Source of the DNA: an uncultured Bacteroidales bacterium
GTDB taxonomy: Bacteria; Bacteroidota; Bacteroidia; Bacteroidales; F082
Assembly: GCA_946405575.1 (NCBI GenBank)
Contig: CAMJHP010000007.1
Span: 1 to 64,000, forward strand
Direction: 5' to 3'
DNA length: 64,000 nt
Shown: positions 1-7,009 of the stretch, piece by piece
Position numbering within the stretch: the stretch's first letter is position 1
Layout of the letters: each line of letters starts with the position of its first letter
Made by a program: the position numbers and the translations under genes
Notes under the pieces: model-generated
The model's input: the letters and a program-made list of their open reading frames with translations, nothing else
The model's database searches: none
What the model was told of the DNA's origin: nothing

Positions 1-116
1 ATGAAACGGCTTTGGTCAATGACCTTGTACTCATCAATGTTGATGGGATTCTGCGAGAACGCCAAACGCGGAATGGCGAGCGTCAGCAGCAAAAGGAAAT
101 ACAGTTTTTTATTCAT
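1..116 (-). CDS. Secreted protein, N-terminal fragment cut by window edge
   Basis: Reading leftward from an ATG at 116, an open frame of 38 codons runs off the window. It begins MNKKLYFLLLLTLAIP and continues through RLAFSQNP, a classic signal peptide with a probable cleavage after AFS or FSQ. The protein is therefore exported to the periplasm or beyond. The mature part seen here (about 18 residues) is too short to assign a family. A TAnnTTTG-type box lies about 160 bases upstream on the same strand. Nothing can be said about its function. Confidence 0.6.
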   Translation of the reverse strand, partial: MNKKLYFLLLLTLAIPRLAFSQNPINIDEYKVIDQSRF

Positions 117-170
117 GGTGATTTGTTTTATGTAAGTGTTCAAAATTAAACTGCAATATCTTTTGACTTC

Positions 171-240
171 GGGACACGGGACTACGGGACTTCGAGACAA
201 GCCCTTGTCCCGCATTCTCGCGTCTCGCCGTCTCGCGTCA
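171..240. repeat. GGGAC/GTCTC-rich intergenic repeat
   Basis: A G+C-rich stretch inside an otherwise AT-rich spacer. It has three GGGAC words and one GAGAC in its left half and GTCCC followed by repeated GTCTCG/CTCGCG words in its right half, so the halves are partly complementary. Similar GGGAC/GACGCG words recur at 31132-31172. The spacer 117-428 holds no gene that I can support. Confidence 0.5.
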
Positions 241-277
241 AATAAGACGCACGAAAACGCCGTTTTGTGACATAGTG

Positions 278-285
278 CAAAACTA
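278..285 (-). promoter_or_regulatory. Candidate -7 box for the edge gene
   Basis: CAAAACTA on the plus strand reads TAGTTTTG on the minus strand and fits TAnnTTTG. It would give a leader of roughly 155 bases containing the GGGAC repeat, longer than most in this window, so the assignment is tentative. Confidence 0.35.
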
Positions 286-428
286 CCGCATTAGTCAAGC
301 GGTTAAATGACCAGTCCAAACAATTTTGGATTCTAAAAACTGTAATGTTTTGGAAATGAATTTGTTGGAATTTGTTTTAGTCCAAACTTATTTTGAAGGA
401 AGTCCAAGAAATTTGGGTATTATACCAC

Positions 429-755
429 CTATTTCATCCTATCCAAAAGATGTTGCGGAAGCATTTTAGTGTTCCAGACATCCACGATATAGATAATTTA
501 TTGTTCTTCATCGAAACGATAAATAAGTTTAATTCGTTTTTGAATGTGAACAAATCGGTAAATCAATTCTTCATCTTTTAAAAGAGGTTCTCGTGTTCCT
601 GATTCTGGGAACTTACAAACTCTTTCAATCTTTTCCTCTGCTGTTTTTACACAATCCAAAGCAACTTTCACACCCAAGGCTTCTGCACAATAATCCAATT
701 GCTCATCCCAATGCTCTTGGGCCTTGGTGTACCATTCAACAACCATACTTTTCAA
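429..755 (-). pseudogene. RelE/ParE-family toxin with internal stop codon
   Basis: A RelE/ParE-type toxin frame starts at TTG 755 or, more likely, ATG 745 and reads VEWYTKAQEHWDEQL to YRFDEEQ, where it meets TAA at 498-500. Directly after the stop the same frame continues for 22 codons (IIYIVDVWNTKM to DRMK, stop TAG at 429-431). That continuation is the conserved C-terminal strand of the family, normally something like IYIVDIWDTRM. The TAA is therefore read as a nonsense mutation, one base away from AAA (Lys), rather than as the natural end. The truncated product would lack the last core beta-strand and is probably inactive. The start overlaps the end of the antitoxin gene, as is usual for a two-gene toxin-antitoxin operon. 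Confidence 0.7.
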
Positions 756-915
756 GCAATTCGTATGAATGTCTCATAACATCTGAATGAAGCACCACTT
801 CACCGTTGGCGATGCCTCTCTCTGCTTCTTGGATTCTGCGATGAGCTTCCTCGGAAGTCAATAGAGCATCCATCACTTCCAATTCTTGTTCTTCAAAACA
901 ATCAGCATCTCTCAT
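736..915 (-). CDS. Antitoxin partner of the RelE-like toxin
   Basis: A 59-codon frame from ATG 915 to TGA at 736-738, directly upstream of and overlapping the toxin start by about 10-20 bases. The product is small and acidic: MRDADCFEEQELEVMDALL, then a helix TSEEAHRRIQEAERGI and a tail ending EKYGC. Order (antitoxin first), size and overlap match type II antitoxins. I do not see a recognisable ribbon-helix-helix or Phd signature, so the assignment rests on context. A TAnnTTTG box lies about 22 bases upstream. It appears intact although its toxin is interrupted. Confidence 0.6.
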   Translation of the reverse strand: MRDADCFEEQELEVMDALLTSEEAHRRIQEAERGIANGEVVLHSDVMRHSYELLEKYGC

Positions 916-937
916 CTTGATAGGTGTTTTATTGCTG

Positions 938-945
938 CAAAAATA
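938..945 (-). promoter_or_regulatory. -7 box of the toxin-antitoxin pair
   Basis: CAAAAATA on the plus strand (TATTTTTG on the minus strand) fits TAnnTTTG and ends 22 bases before the antitoxin ATG. It sits immediately beyond the stop codon of the upstream TPR gene. Confidence 0.5.
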
Positions 946-946
946 G

Positions 947-2422
947 TCATTTATTTGAAAAGTCAGTACTTTTCATGCCGCTATCCATCTTTTTTCTTAC
1001 CCGCCCACGCATTTTATCCACCATATTCACGGTAGTTCCAAGATAATCCGCTTCCTCTTGCCGCGAGACCTTGAAATGAGAAAGGATGAAGGATTTCTTC
1101 TCGTCCTCATCCAAGTCGGGGTACTTTTGTCCGAGGGTCTCCCAAAGGCCAGGGTATTTCTCCTCCACCACAGCGAGCATGGCCTTCCAATGGTCTTTTT
1201 TGCCGAAAACGGAATGCTCCAAGTCATTGAGATGGTTGGCTTTCTTGCTGTTGTTCAAGTAGATGTCCAATAGCATCATTGTTTGTTGCTCCTTGTCCAA
1301 AGCCTCCGAAAGACGGTCGGTATAACCCTGTTGGATTTGCTCATGCTCGGCATCCTTTTGCGCCAAGGCTTTGTTCTGCTGCTTGAAATGGAACAGTTCT
1401 GCGTTGATTTCAGCTTCTTGCTTGCGTTTCCTTGCTAAACGGATTTGCGAGATTAAGAAGGCCAACAAGACCAATGCTGCTATCCCACTAATAAGAATGA
1501 TAACACGCTGTTTGTGAATGATCTTCTCGTTCAACTCGTTTTGCATCACCTCTGCATCATATTTATGGCTGATGAGTGCGAGGTTGTTTTTCTGCTGTTC
1601 TATGTCGTAATGCGCATCGTGTTTTTCGTACCAATATATGTACTCGCAAGCCTTCTCAAAATCGCCGCGCATCTCGGCAAAATTGGCAAGTGCGCCATAA
1701 TACCATGCACTTTCGTTTTGTGCAGAACAATCTGGTTCTTCACGGGTTAAAATATCTTCCAATCGACCGTAGTAATAAGCCGTCGAATCCATGTTACCCA
1801 TCTCATAATAGACATTCCCCATATTATGGTAATAATACATCAACACACTGTCGCTTGGATCAGGAGGATAGGTCAGAAAGTACTGCTGCAAGTAGTCGCC
1901 GGACTTTTTGTATTCCTTGGCATTGAAGCATTTCACATGAAATGCAGACAAGGCACTGCGTTTCGCATCCACCGAACCACTTCTTTCCGCATAGTCCATC
2001 GCGAGATTCAAATAAACCTCTGCACTGTCGAATTGCCTGTGGAATTGGTAATAATCGCCCCAAAAGGTCATCACCTTGGCGCGCTCGGTGTAATTGTCGC
2101 CAAAGCCCTTGTCGGCAGCTTTTAATAGCGAAAAGAGCTCCTCTTCATTGGCATATACACCCAAGCATCTCGCAATATTGAATCGCGCATAAGCCACAGT
2201 CAGCGTGTCGTCCGCCAACAAGCCGTAACGCTCCGCATCCTTGAACAAATGCATAGCTTCCATTTTGTTGCCCGAATCCAACTGAATTCGAGCATTTTCC
2301 AAAGCTTCGTGGGCGGTTTGCCTTGCATCTCGGGGCGTAGGATGGCATCCCAATAAAGCATAAGCCAATAGAATGAAAGCAAAGGATCTCAGTATTATGT
2401 TGTCTTTCACAGTCATAATCAA
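947..2422 (-). CDS. TPR lipoprotein with transmembrane helix and C-terminal HTH
   Basis: 491 residues. The N-terminus has a lipoprotein signal (SFAFILLAYALLGC, Cys about residue 26). Residues about 35-280 are helical with tetratricopeptide-type repeats (for example YYHNMGNVYYEMGNMDSTAYYYGRL in two parts). A membrane segment near residues 305-325 (VIILISGIAALVLLAFLI) is followed by a long coiled coil (RKRKQEAEINAELFHFKQQ). The C-terminal 70 residues (LDEDEKKSFILSHFKV...ADYLGTTVNMVDKM) look like a helix-turn-helix. Proteins built as signal, TPR, membrane helix, coiled coil and HTH are common in Bacteroidales and are thought to be membrane-tethered regulators. It starts 13 bases after the DUF2490 gene, so it probably ends the VTC/DUF4956 operon and may regulate it. 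The exact start is uncertain (MIM or the following MTV). Confidence 0.65.
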   Translation of the reverse strand: MIMTVKDNIILRSFAFILLAYALLGCHPTPRDARQTAHEALENARIQLDSGNKMEAMHLFKDAERYGLLADDTLTVAYARFNIARCLGVYANEEELFSLLKAADKGFGDNYTERAKVMTFWGDYYQFHRQFDSAEVYLNLAMDYAERSGSVDAKRSALSAFHVKCFNAKEYKKSGDYLQQYFLTYPPDPSDSVLMYYYHNMGNVYYEMGNMDSTAYYYGRLEDILTREEPDCSAQNESAWYYGALANFAEMRGDFEKACEYIYWYEKHDAHYDIEQQKNNLALISHKYDAEVMQNELNEKIIHKQRVIILISGIAALVLLAFLISQIRLARKRKQEAEINAELFHFKQQNKALAQKDAEHEQIQQGYTDRLSEALDKEQQTMMLLDIYLNNSKKANHLNDLEHSVFGKKDHWKAMLAVVEEKYPGLWETLGQKYPDLDEDEKKSFILSHFKVSRQEEADYLGTTVNMVDKMRGRVRKKMDSGMKSTDFSNK

Positions 2423-2435
2423 ATACCGAACGACA

Positions 2436-3113
2436 TCAATACTTCGCCTTCAGCATTATGCCAATATAAAATCTGTCTACGGGCTCAATTACCCATAAGT
2501 CTCTGTCCATGCGGGCAAAGGTCGAAAGGTAATATCTTCTCGAAAGGCGATAATCCACAGAAAGCACCGTGCGTAAATTGTCAAGACCGCTTTTCTTAGG
2601 GTCATTGGTGAGCCAGAACAACTCGGTGGAAAGGGCGTACTTGAAGCGGCTGTTCATTGGTTGGAAGGTCACCTTCAGACGGTTGCGCCAATACAGCCTC
2701 GGATTGACGCGATGTTCACCTGTGCGCTCATCGAAGAAAGTAGTCATGGCTTTGCTGCGTACCTGGAACTTAAAACGACGGAATTCCTCCGTGTAGGTCA
2801 CCTGCAAACCCAAGCGGCCACGGTTCTCGTAATAGCCTCGATCATTATGTCGACGGACATAATCAGCGGTGAGACCAATGTTCATGCGGTTGTGTAGGCA
2901 GATGTAGTCAACGCCAACCGAATTGAGCCAACGGTCGAATTGCGAGAAGTTGTGGTCGAAGCGCAACTCCTCCTCCACAGACATACCCCAAGGCCCGCCC
3001 AAGCCCGCCTCAGCTTCAGCCGATACAATGCCGCCGAAGTCGGTCGTCCGTTCACTCTGGGCGAAGGCCACAACCGTGAGCAACATTAATACTATGAGTG
3101 ATAATCGCTTCAT
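2436..3113 (-). CDS. DUF2490 outer-membrane protein
   Basis: 225 residues from the ATG at 3113. I prefer this start because the signal peptide MKRLSLIVLMLLTVVAFAQ begins there. The mature part is rich in alternating aromatic and charged strands (LRFDHNFSQFDRWLNSVGVDY, read as two pieces; YRLSRRYYLSTFARMDRDL) and ends in YIGIMLKAKY, as expected of a small beta-barrel. The pattern fits DUF2490, an uncharacterised Bacteroidota outer-membrane family. It is co-directional with DUF4956 and VTC genes upstream and with the TPR regulator 13 bases downstream. Its leader contains two interleaved inverted repeats (3163-3206). Confidence 0.7.
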   Translation of the reverse strand: MKRLSLIVLMLLTVVAFAQSERTTDFGGIVSAEAEAGLGGPWGMSVEEELRFDHNFSQFDRWLNSVGVDYICLHNRMNIGLTADYVRRHNDRGYYENRGRLGLQVTYTEEFRRFKFQVRSKAMTTFFDERTGEHRVNPRLYWRNRLKVTFQPMNSRFKYALSTELFWLTNDPKKSGLDNLRTVLSVDYRLSRRYYLSTFARMDRDLWVIEPVDRFYIGIMLKAKY

Positions 3114-3162
3114 TTTTCTTTTCTCACAAAACACTCAAAACTTTTTTACCTGAGCGGTCTGC

Positions 3163-3206
3163 CCAACCAGGCGACCGCCGGAAAGCTGTCGGTTGGCAAG
3201 CTTTCC
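3163..3206 (-). other. Interleaved inverted repeats in the DUF2490 leader
   Basis: CCAACC (3163-3168) pairs with GGTTGG (3191-3196). GGAAAGCT (3180-3187) pairs with AGCTTTCC (3199-3206). The order of arms is A-B-A'-B', the topology of an H-type pseudoknot. It lies between DUF4956 and DUF2490. No U-tract follows, so it is not an obvious terminator. Confidence 0.35.
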
Positions 3207-3241
3207 ATATTGACTAACATATTTTGTCGGTTTTGTGACAA

Positions 3242-3970
3242 CTAAACTTCAAAATCCTTCAATTTGGTAATCGTGTCAATCGTATTCACTTCACCATCAA
3301 TGGGTTTGTAGTACACCTTCACAAAGGCCACATCACGCAGATAGTCGATATGCCCCACCTCCACCTTAGAAATATCTAAGCCCGTGCGTTCGACGAGGTC
3401 GGCTTTCAAGTCTTCCTCTTTGCCATGCTTGGTGTTTTCAATGCGGTCGTAGAGGATAATCTTCGTCGCAGTGTGCTTCAGCAGTTTTGTGCCATCCAAC
3501 AACCAGACAATCAGCACTACCATTAAGTTTACCGCAAGAAGTTCAATATAGCTCGTTGAGAGCGCCATGCCGTTGACGATGCTCAGACCCATCACCACAA
3601 ATAGGTAGGTCATCTCACGGATTTTGATGGTCTCCGTTCGGTAACGTATCATGCCAAAGATGGCAAAGAGGCCCAAGGCGTAGGCGATGTTCATCTTCAT
3701 GTTCTCCATCAGCGAGATGATGAGGAAGATGACCGCCGCAAACATAATAAAGGTGAAGTAATAGTCCTTGCGGTTGGCCTTCTTGTAGTAGAAGAAATGA
3801 ATGATGACCCAGCAGACAAGGATATTGAACACGAAACGGATCAAAGTCGTCCAAAGGCTTTGGGCATCGAAGAGCGGTACACCGAGGAAATCCAAGGTGG
3901 AAGCGCCGCCACCAAATTCTCGTGCAATGTCAGGGTCGAAGTCCTGTAGGTTGATTTGTAGTAGGTTCAT
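3242..3970 (-). CDS. DUF4956 membrane protein
   Basis: 242 residues. After a soluble N-terminus (FDPDIAREFGGGASTLDFLG) come about four membrane segments between residues 40 and 160 (FVFNILVCWVIIHFFYY, YYFTFIMFAAVIFLIISL, YALGLFAIFGMIRYRTE, LLAVNLMVVLIVWLLDG). A soluble C-terminal domain follows with the conserved-looking KVEVGHIDYLRDVAFVKVYY. This is the layout of DUF4956, a family frequently encoded next to VTC-domain proteins. The VTC gene is the next gene upstream, 112 bases away. The biochemical role is unknown, and a membrane partner for the VTC protein is an inference from co-occurrence. Confidence 0.8.
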   Translation of the reverse strand: MNLLQINLQDFDPDIAREFGGGASTLDFLGVPLFDAQSLWTTLIRFVFNILVCWVIIHFFYYKKANRKDYYFTFIMFAAVIFLIISLMENMKMNIAYALGLFAIFGMIRYRTETIKIREMTYLFVVMGLSIVNGMALSTSYIELLAVNLMVVLIVWLLDGTKLLKHTATKIILYDRIENTKHGKEEDLKADLVERTGLDISKVEVGHIDYLRDVAFVKVYYKPIDGEVNTIDTITKLKDFEV

Positions 3971-4010
3971 ATTGTTGTTTTGTTGATTGTTTAACTGTTT
4001 AATTGTTAGC

Positions 4011-4093
4011 TTTAAGCTTTAAGCCATAAGCAATAAGCAGCGCCATCCTCGGGCCGGCTGCTATTTGCTTATTGCTTATAGCTTACGGCTTAT
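4011..4093. repeat. TTAGC/TAAGC-type hairpin repeat
   Basis: Left arm AAGCCATAAGCAATAAGCAG, a G+C-rich loop, then a right arm with GCTGC, TTGCTTATTGC and TTACGGCTT. The arms pair imperfectly over about 20 bases. The repeat runs into the VTC gene and supplies its last codons and stop. Related repeats are at 9388-9459 and 28540-28618. Confidence 0.55.
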
Positions 4094-4847
4094 TGTTTTT
4101 CAGCTTCTCCATCCTCCTCAGTTTTTTCTTAAACCGATTCTGTTTCACTTCGGGGCAGGTCAGGCACGTGCCGATGCAGTATTTACTCACCTTGAACGAC
4201 CTGATTCTCAACTCAAAAAGCGCATCCTTCAGCAACGAATGGGCACGTCCATCCTGTTTGAGTTCCATCACAACGAGCGGGGCCATTGAAGCGGTATTGC
4301 CATTGCGCAGGTTCTCGAAACGGAGGTTGCAGTCGATGGTGAGACGTTCTGTTTTTTCGAAATTCACCAAGGTAATTCGGTCGAAGATGGTAACCAAATG
4401 TGGGCTCAGCGAACCGATTGGATAAGGCTGTTTCTCGGCCAAGAAAGCAGCCGCCTCAGGGTTGTCAAGGATGTTGGGGATGGGTTCCACGGCAATGCGC
4501 TTCTTTTTGGTTCGGCCCTTGTTGTTCTTATGCTTCACCTCGCAAAAGGTCAGGTGGGAGTCGACGTAGGTACGCACTCGTACTTTGTCGCGCACCAAAT
4601 GACGGTCATGGTGGATGAGATACATCGTCAGCTCAGGTGTGTCATAATACACAGTACTATAGGGTGAAAGTCGGTTGCCTTCCACCTCTTGGGCATAGTA
4701 GTTATCCTTGATTCCCAACAAGATGGCATAGAGCTGTGCCTCCGTCACCACATATTTCGTATCGATGCGGTTCATCAGCTTCACGCCACTCATCTCATCG
4801 AGCGAGATTGGCCTCATACCTTGCACTATGTCGAGAATCTCCTCCAC
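4083..4847 (-). CDS. VTC-domain (polyphosphate polymerase-like) protein
   Basis: 254 residues, soluble. Signatures of the VTC/CYTH-type tunnel fold are visible in order: RIDTKYVVTEAQLYAIL (about residue 27), YSTVYYDTPELTMYLIHHD (about 65), HLVRDKVRVRTYVDSHLTF (about 83), FCEVKHKNNKGRTKKKRI (about 102) and PLVVMELKQDG (about 195). These supply the basic and acidic tunnel residues that bind triphosphate and metal in the yeast vacuolar transporter chaperone. Bacterial homologues are annotated as polyphosphate polymerase domain proteins. The start lies 5 bases after the preceding gene, and DUF4956 follows. Enzymatic activity here is inferred from the fold only. The extreme C-terminus (NNKP) comes from an intergenic repeat. 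Confidence 0.8.
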   Translation of the reverse strand: MEEILDIVQGMRPISLDEMSGVKLMNRIDTKYVVTEAQLYAILLGIKDNYYAQEVEGNRLSPYSTVYYDTPELTMYLIHHDRHLVRDKVRVRTYVDSHLTFCEVKHKNNKGRTKKKRIAVEPIPNILDNPEAAAFLAEKQPYPIGSLSPHLVTIFDRITLVNFEKTERLTIDCNLRFENLRNGNTASMAPLVVMELKQDGRAHSLLKDALFELRIRSFKVSKYCIGTCLTCPEVKQNRFKKKLRRMEKLKNNKP

Positions 4848-4852
4848 AATCC

Positions 4853-5287
4853 TTATTTGGGAACGTATTCGAAGGTCTTTACCGACTCCAGCTTGCCGTT
4901 GGGATAATAATTGAGTTGGCGCACCTTTGAGCCGTCCTCGTCATACTCGAACTTGCGGATGCGAGACACCTTGTCGCGATCATTGTATTCGATTTCGCGC
5001 ACCACCTTGGCTGTGATGTCACTATCTTTAGGGTACTCGAACACAATACGCCATTTCTGGCCATAGCTGGCATATTCAATCTCTTCAACTTTACGGCCAA
5101 ACTCATCATAGGTCGTCACGCGATCAAGGAAAGCGCGTTTGTCGCCCGCCGCTGTATTCCATTCCTTCAATACCATACCTTTGCGGTTCTCGCGTTTCTG
5201 GATGGTGCTCTCCGAAACCGACTGGGCCATGACACCAAATCCGATAGCAAAAAAAGCTAATAACAAAGCTACTCTTTTCATATTCAA
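4853..5287 (-). CDS. Secreted protein of unknown function
   Basis: 144 residues with a signal peptide MNMKRVALLLAFFAIGFG ending VMAQ (either of the first two Met codons could start it). The mature part resembles toxin-immunity-like MORN/YD-type beta repeats: VTTYDEFGRKVEEIEYASYG, KVSRIRKFEYDEDGSKVRQL, NYYPNGKLESVKTFEY. Such short repeats occur in many exported Bacteroidota proteins, and no function can be assigned. It lies between a lipoprotein gene (96 bases upstream) and the VTC gene (5 bases downstream), so it belongs to the same operon. Confidence 0.6.
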   Translation of the reverse strand: MNMKRVALLLAFFAIGFGVMAQSVSESTIQKRENRKGMVLKEWNTAAGDKRAFLDRVTTYDEFGRKVEEIEYASYGQKWRIVFEYPKDSDITAKVVREIEYNDRDKVSRIRKFEYDEDGSKVRQLNYYPNGKLESVKTFEYVPK

Positions 5288-5383
5288 TAGATTATCATTT
5301 CAAGATTTCAAATTGCTTTTCAGTTCTCAGCAATCAGCCTTCAACCCACCTGAATTGTTGCTGATATCTGATGACTGACAGCT

Positions 5384-6103
5384 TTATACATTAATAATCA
5401 CCTCAAATTGCTCAGAAAACTCATAAACTTGTCCGATTTCCTCAACTGAAATAGTCTGGAAGACGAAGTCGGGCACCTCATTAAAGTCTTGAGTCACCGT
5501 ATAGACTTCATAGTCTCCAGGTTGCAGTTTCTGAAAAGCGAAATAGCCGTTGGGACCTACACGGGTGTCATCGAAGGGAATATCATCTCCCACCCTACGA
5601 ATATAGACACGATGCTCACAAGCCCAGCCTTCGCCACGATAGCTACCGTTATGATAATAAGCGGCATACACCTTGCCTTTTACGATAGAAGTGCCGTATG
5701 CCTTGCCATCGTGGATATAGAGTGTTGGCACCTGAGCCACCATACCACGTGTCAAATTGACCGTCTCACCCACAGCCACTTTCTCACCCGAAGGCAAAAT
5801 GGAATATGCATACACCGTATAGTTGCCTGGCAAAAGATACTCAAACTGATACATTCCATCGGATCCAGTCTCCACATCATTGCCAAAATAGGCCTCATCC
5901 CCATAAACGATAAAAACATCGGTCTTGGCGGCCACCATAGTATCGGGGGTCAATGTGAAGTCGTCATCTGAATGATGCACCAATTTCACGAAACCCTGCA
6001 CCGTACCCGTACCCCCCTCACCAGGGCCTTTGTTGCATGAGGGAAACGACATTACCACTGCGAAAAGCAACAGAATCAGATTGATTGTCTTTTTCATATT
6101 CAT
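5384..6103 (-). CDS. Lipoprotein with carboxypeptidase-regulatory-like repeats
   Basis: 239 residues. The signal MNMKKTINLILLLFAVVMSF is followed by lipobox FPSC, giving a lipid-anchored Cys near residue 22. The mature protein has two beta-sandwich repeats: one around GMYQFEYLLPGNYTVYAYSI and one around GYFAFQKLQPGDYEVYTV, each with the (Y/F)xFxxLxPGxYxVYxx motif of carboxypeptidase-regulatory or SpaA-like domains. Such domains serve as surface adhesion or stalk modules. It is the first gene after a clear TAnnTTTG box, so it probably heads the operon running to the TPR regulator. Confidence 0.65.
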   Translation of the reverse strand: MNMKKTINLILLLFAVVMSFPSCNKGPGEGGTGTVQGFVKLVHHSDDDFTLTPDTMVAAKTDVFIVYGDEAYFGNDVETGSDGMYQFEYLLPGNYTVYAYSILPSGEKVAVGETVNLTRGMVAQVPTLYIHDGKAYGTSIVKGKVYAAYYHNGSYRGEGWACEHRVYIRRVGDDIPFDDTRVGPNGYFAFQKLQPGDYEVYTVTQDFNEVPDFVFQTISVEEIGQVYEFSEQFEVIINV

Positions 6104-6119
6104 TGAAAATTATAGTTCG

Positions 6120-6127
6120 CAAAGATA
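6120..6127 (-). promoter_or_regulatory. -7 box heading the VTC/DUF4956 operon
   Basis: CAAAGATA on the plus strand (TATCTTTG on the minus strand) lies 17 bases before the lipoprotein ATG at 6103. It is the only good TAnnTTTG match noticed upstream of the six co-directional genes down to 947. Confidence 0.55.
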
Positions 6128-6164
6128 CAAATTCCACGGTTTGAATGGTGAAATTTGTCCAATA

Positions 6165-6320
6165 ATTATGCCAGAGACTGAATATTTGAGTTATATAAGT
6201 CCGTATCGCAGGCTTCAGAATGCATATCAATCCTACGAAGGTCAGTGCGATAGCAGGAATCCATACTTTCTGATGTCATCCATTAAGGTTATAGTTTCTT
6301 GAACCGCCTCCCATAGATTC
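6165..6320 (-). pseudogene. Possible decayed membrane-protein fragment
   Basis: In the minus strand, VWIPAIALTFVGLICILKP can be read from 6266 downward, and ETITLMDDIRK can be read just upstream in a different frame. Together they resemble the junction before a late helix of EamA-type transporters, with a one-base frameshift. There is no start codon and stops lie on both sides. This may be a relic or coincidence. Confidence 0.2.
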
Positions 6321-6365
6321 CAGGCTACCTATATGCCAATGTCGGAATGACTTGGAAGGCTGACC

Positions 6366-6818
6366 TTACCAAGGCTTTGATTGTTTCCCGAAATCGCTGA
6401 TGTTGGCACAAATCTTCTTCAGTACACTGACAAAAGTCTGAACGTCATCCTCAGAAATACCTTTTAGTGCCTTGTTCATCGTGTCAATGGCCAGCTGCTT
6501 GGTGGAGTCTTTAAGCGCCATACCTTCTGTGGTCACCACAATATTGTTCACACGGCGGTCTTCCTTCGCTACCAAGCGGGTGACAAGACCTTTTTTCTCC
6601 AGATTATCAATGAATTGTGTCACCGAGTTCTTGTCCTTCTGGATAATGAAAGCGATGGCCTGTTGAGTGAGTGTGCCTTCATTCCACAACGTATCCATAA
6701 CGAGGTACTGCTCTGCTGTGAGGTTGACATTGTTCTTTTTGAACACCTCGGCAAGATACTTCTTAAGCCTGCAATTCAAGATGTTGACGTAAACGCCAGC
6801 TTGTTTTATAAGTATCAT
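6366..6818 (-). CDS. MarR-family transcriptional regulator
   Basis: 150 residues. The winged-helix core is visible: LTAEQYLVMDTLWNEGTLTQ (helices 2-3), QQAIAFIIQKDKNSVTQFID (recognition helix), NLEKKGLVTRLVAKEDRR (wing with the typical DRR) and a C-terminal dimerisation helix. MarR proteins bind DNA as dimers and usually repress adjacent genes in response to small ligands. No divergent partner is seen: the flanks are spacer (6104-6365) and, upstream, a terminator and the oxoamine synthase. Its target is unknown. The start codon at 6818 follows an AT-rich leader. Confidence 0.85.
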   Translation of the reverse strand: MILIKQAGVYVNILNCRLKKYLAEVFKKNNVNLTAEQYLVMDTLWNEGTLTQQAIAFIIQKDKNSVTQFIDNLEKKGLVTRLVAKEDRRVNNIVVTTEGMALKDSTKQLAIDTMNKALKGISEDDVQTFVSVLKKICANISDFGKQSKPW

Positions 6819-6951
6819 ATTATCCTATTTTTGGGATTATCACAAACCTTGAAAGTGCAATAATACGAAAATTAAGTTTTATTGAACATCTCCAACCGAA
6901 ATAATCCAAAAAAAGAACAAATTTCTGTTTCTTTCAACTCCGTTCTGTTAG

Positions 6952-6984
6952 AAAAAAGGCACCGCCTGATACTGACGATGCCTT
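6952..6984 (-). terminator. Terminator of the oxoamine synthase gene
   Basis: On the minus strand AAGGCATCG, an 11-base loop, then CGGTGCCTT followed by a run of T. It begins 26 bases after the stop of the synthase at 7010. Confidence 0.7.
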
Positions 6985-7009
6985 CATAAATCCAGGAATA
7001 TACCAAAGC

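Noticed and set aside
498-500. Recoding of TAA as sense codon to explain both interrupted toxins
   Set aside because: TAA is the ordinary stop of many core genes in the window, for example lepA and higA's neighbours, so a code change is excluded.
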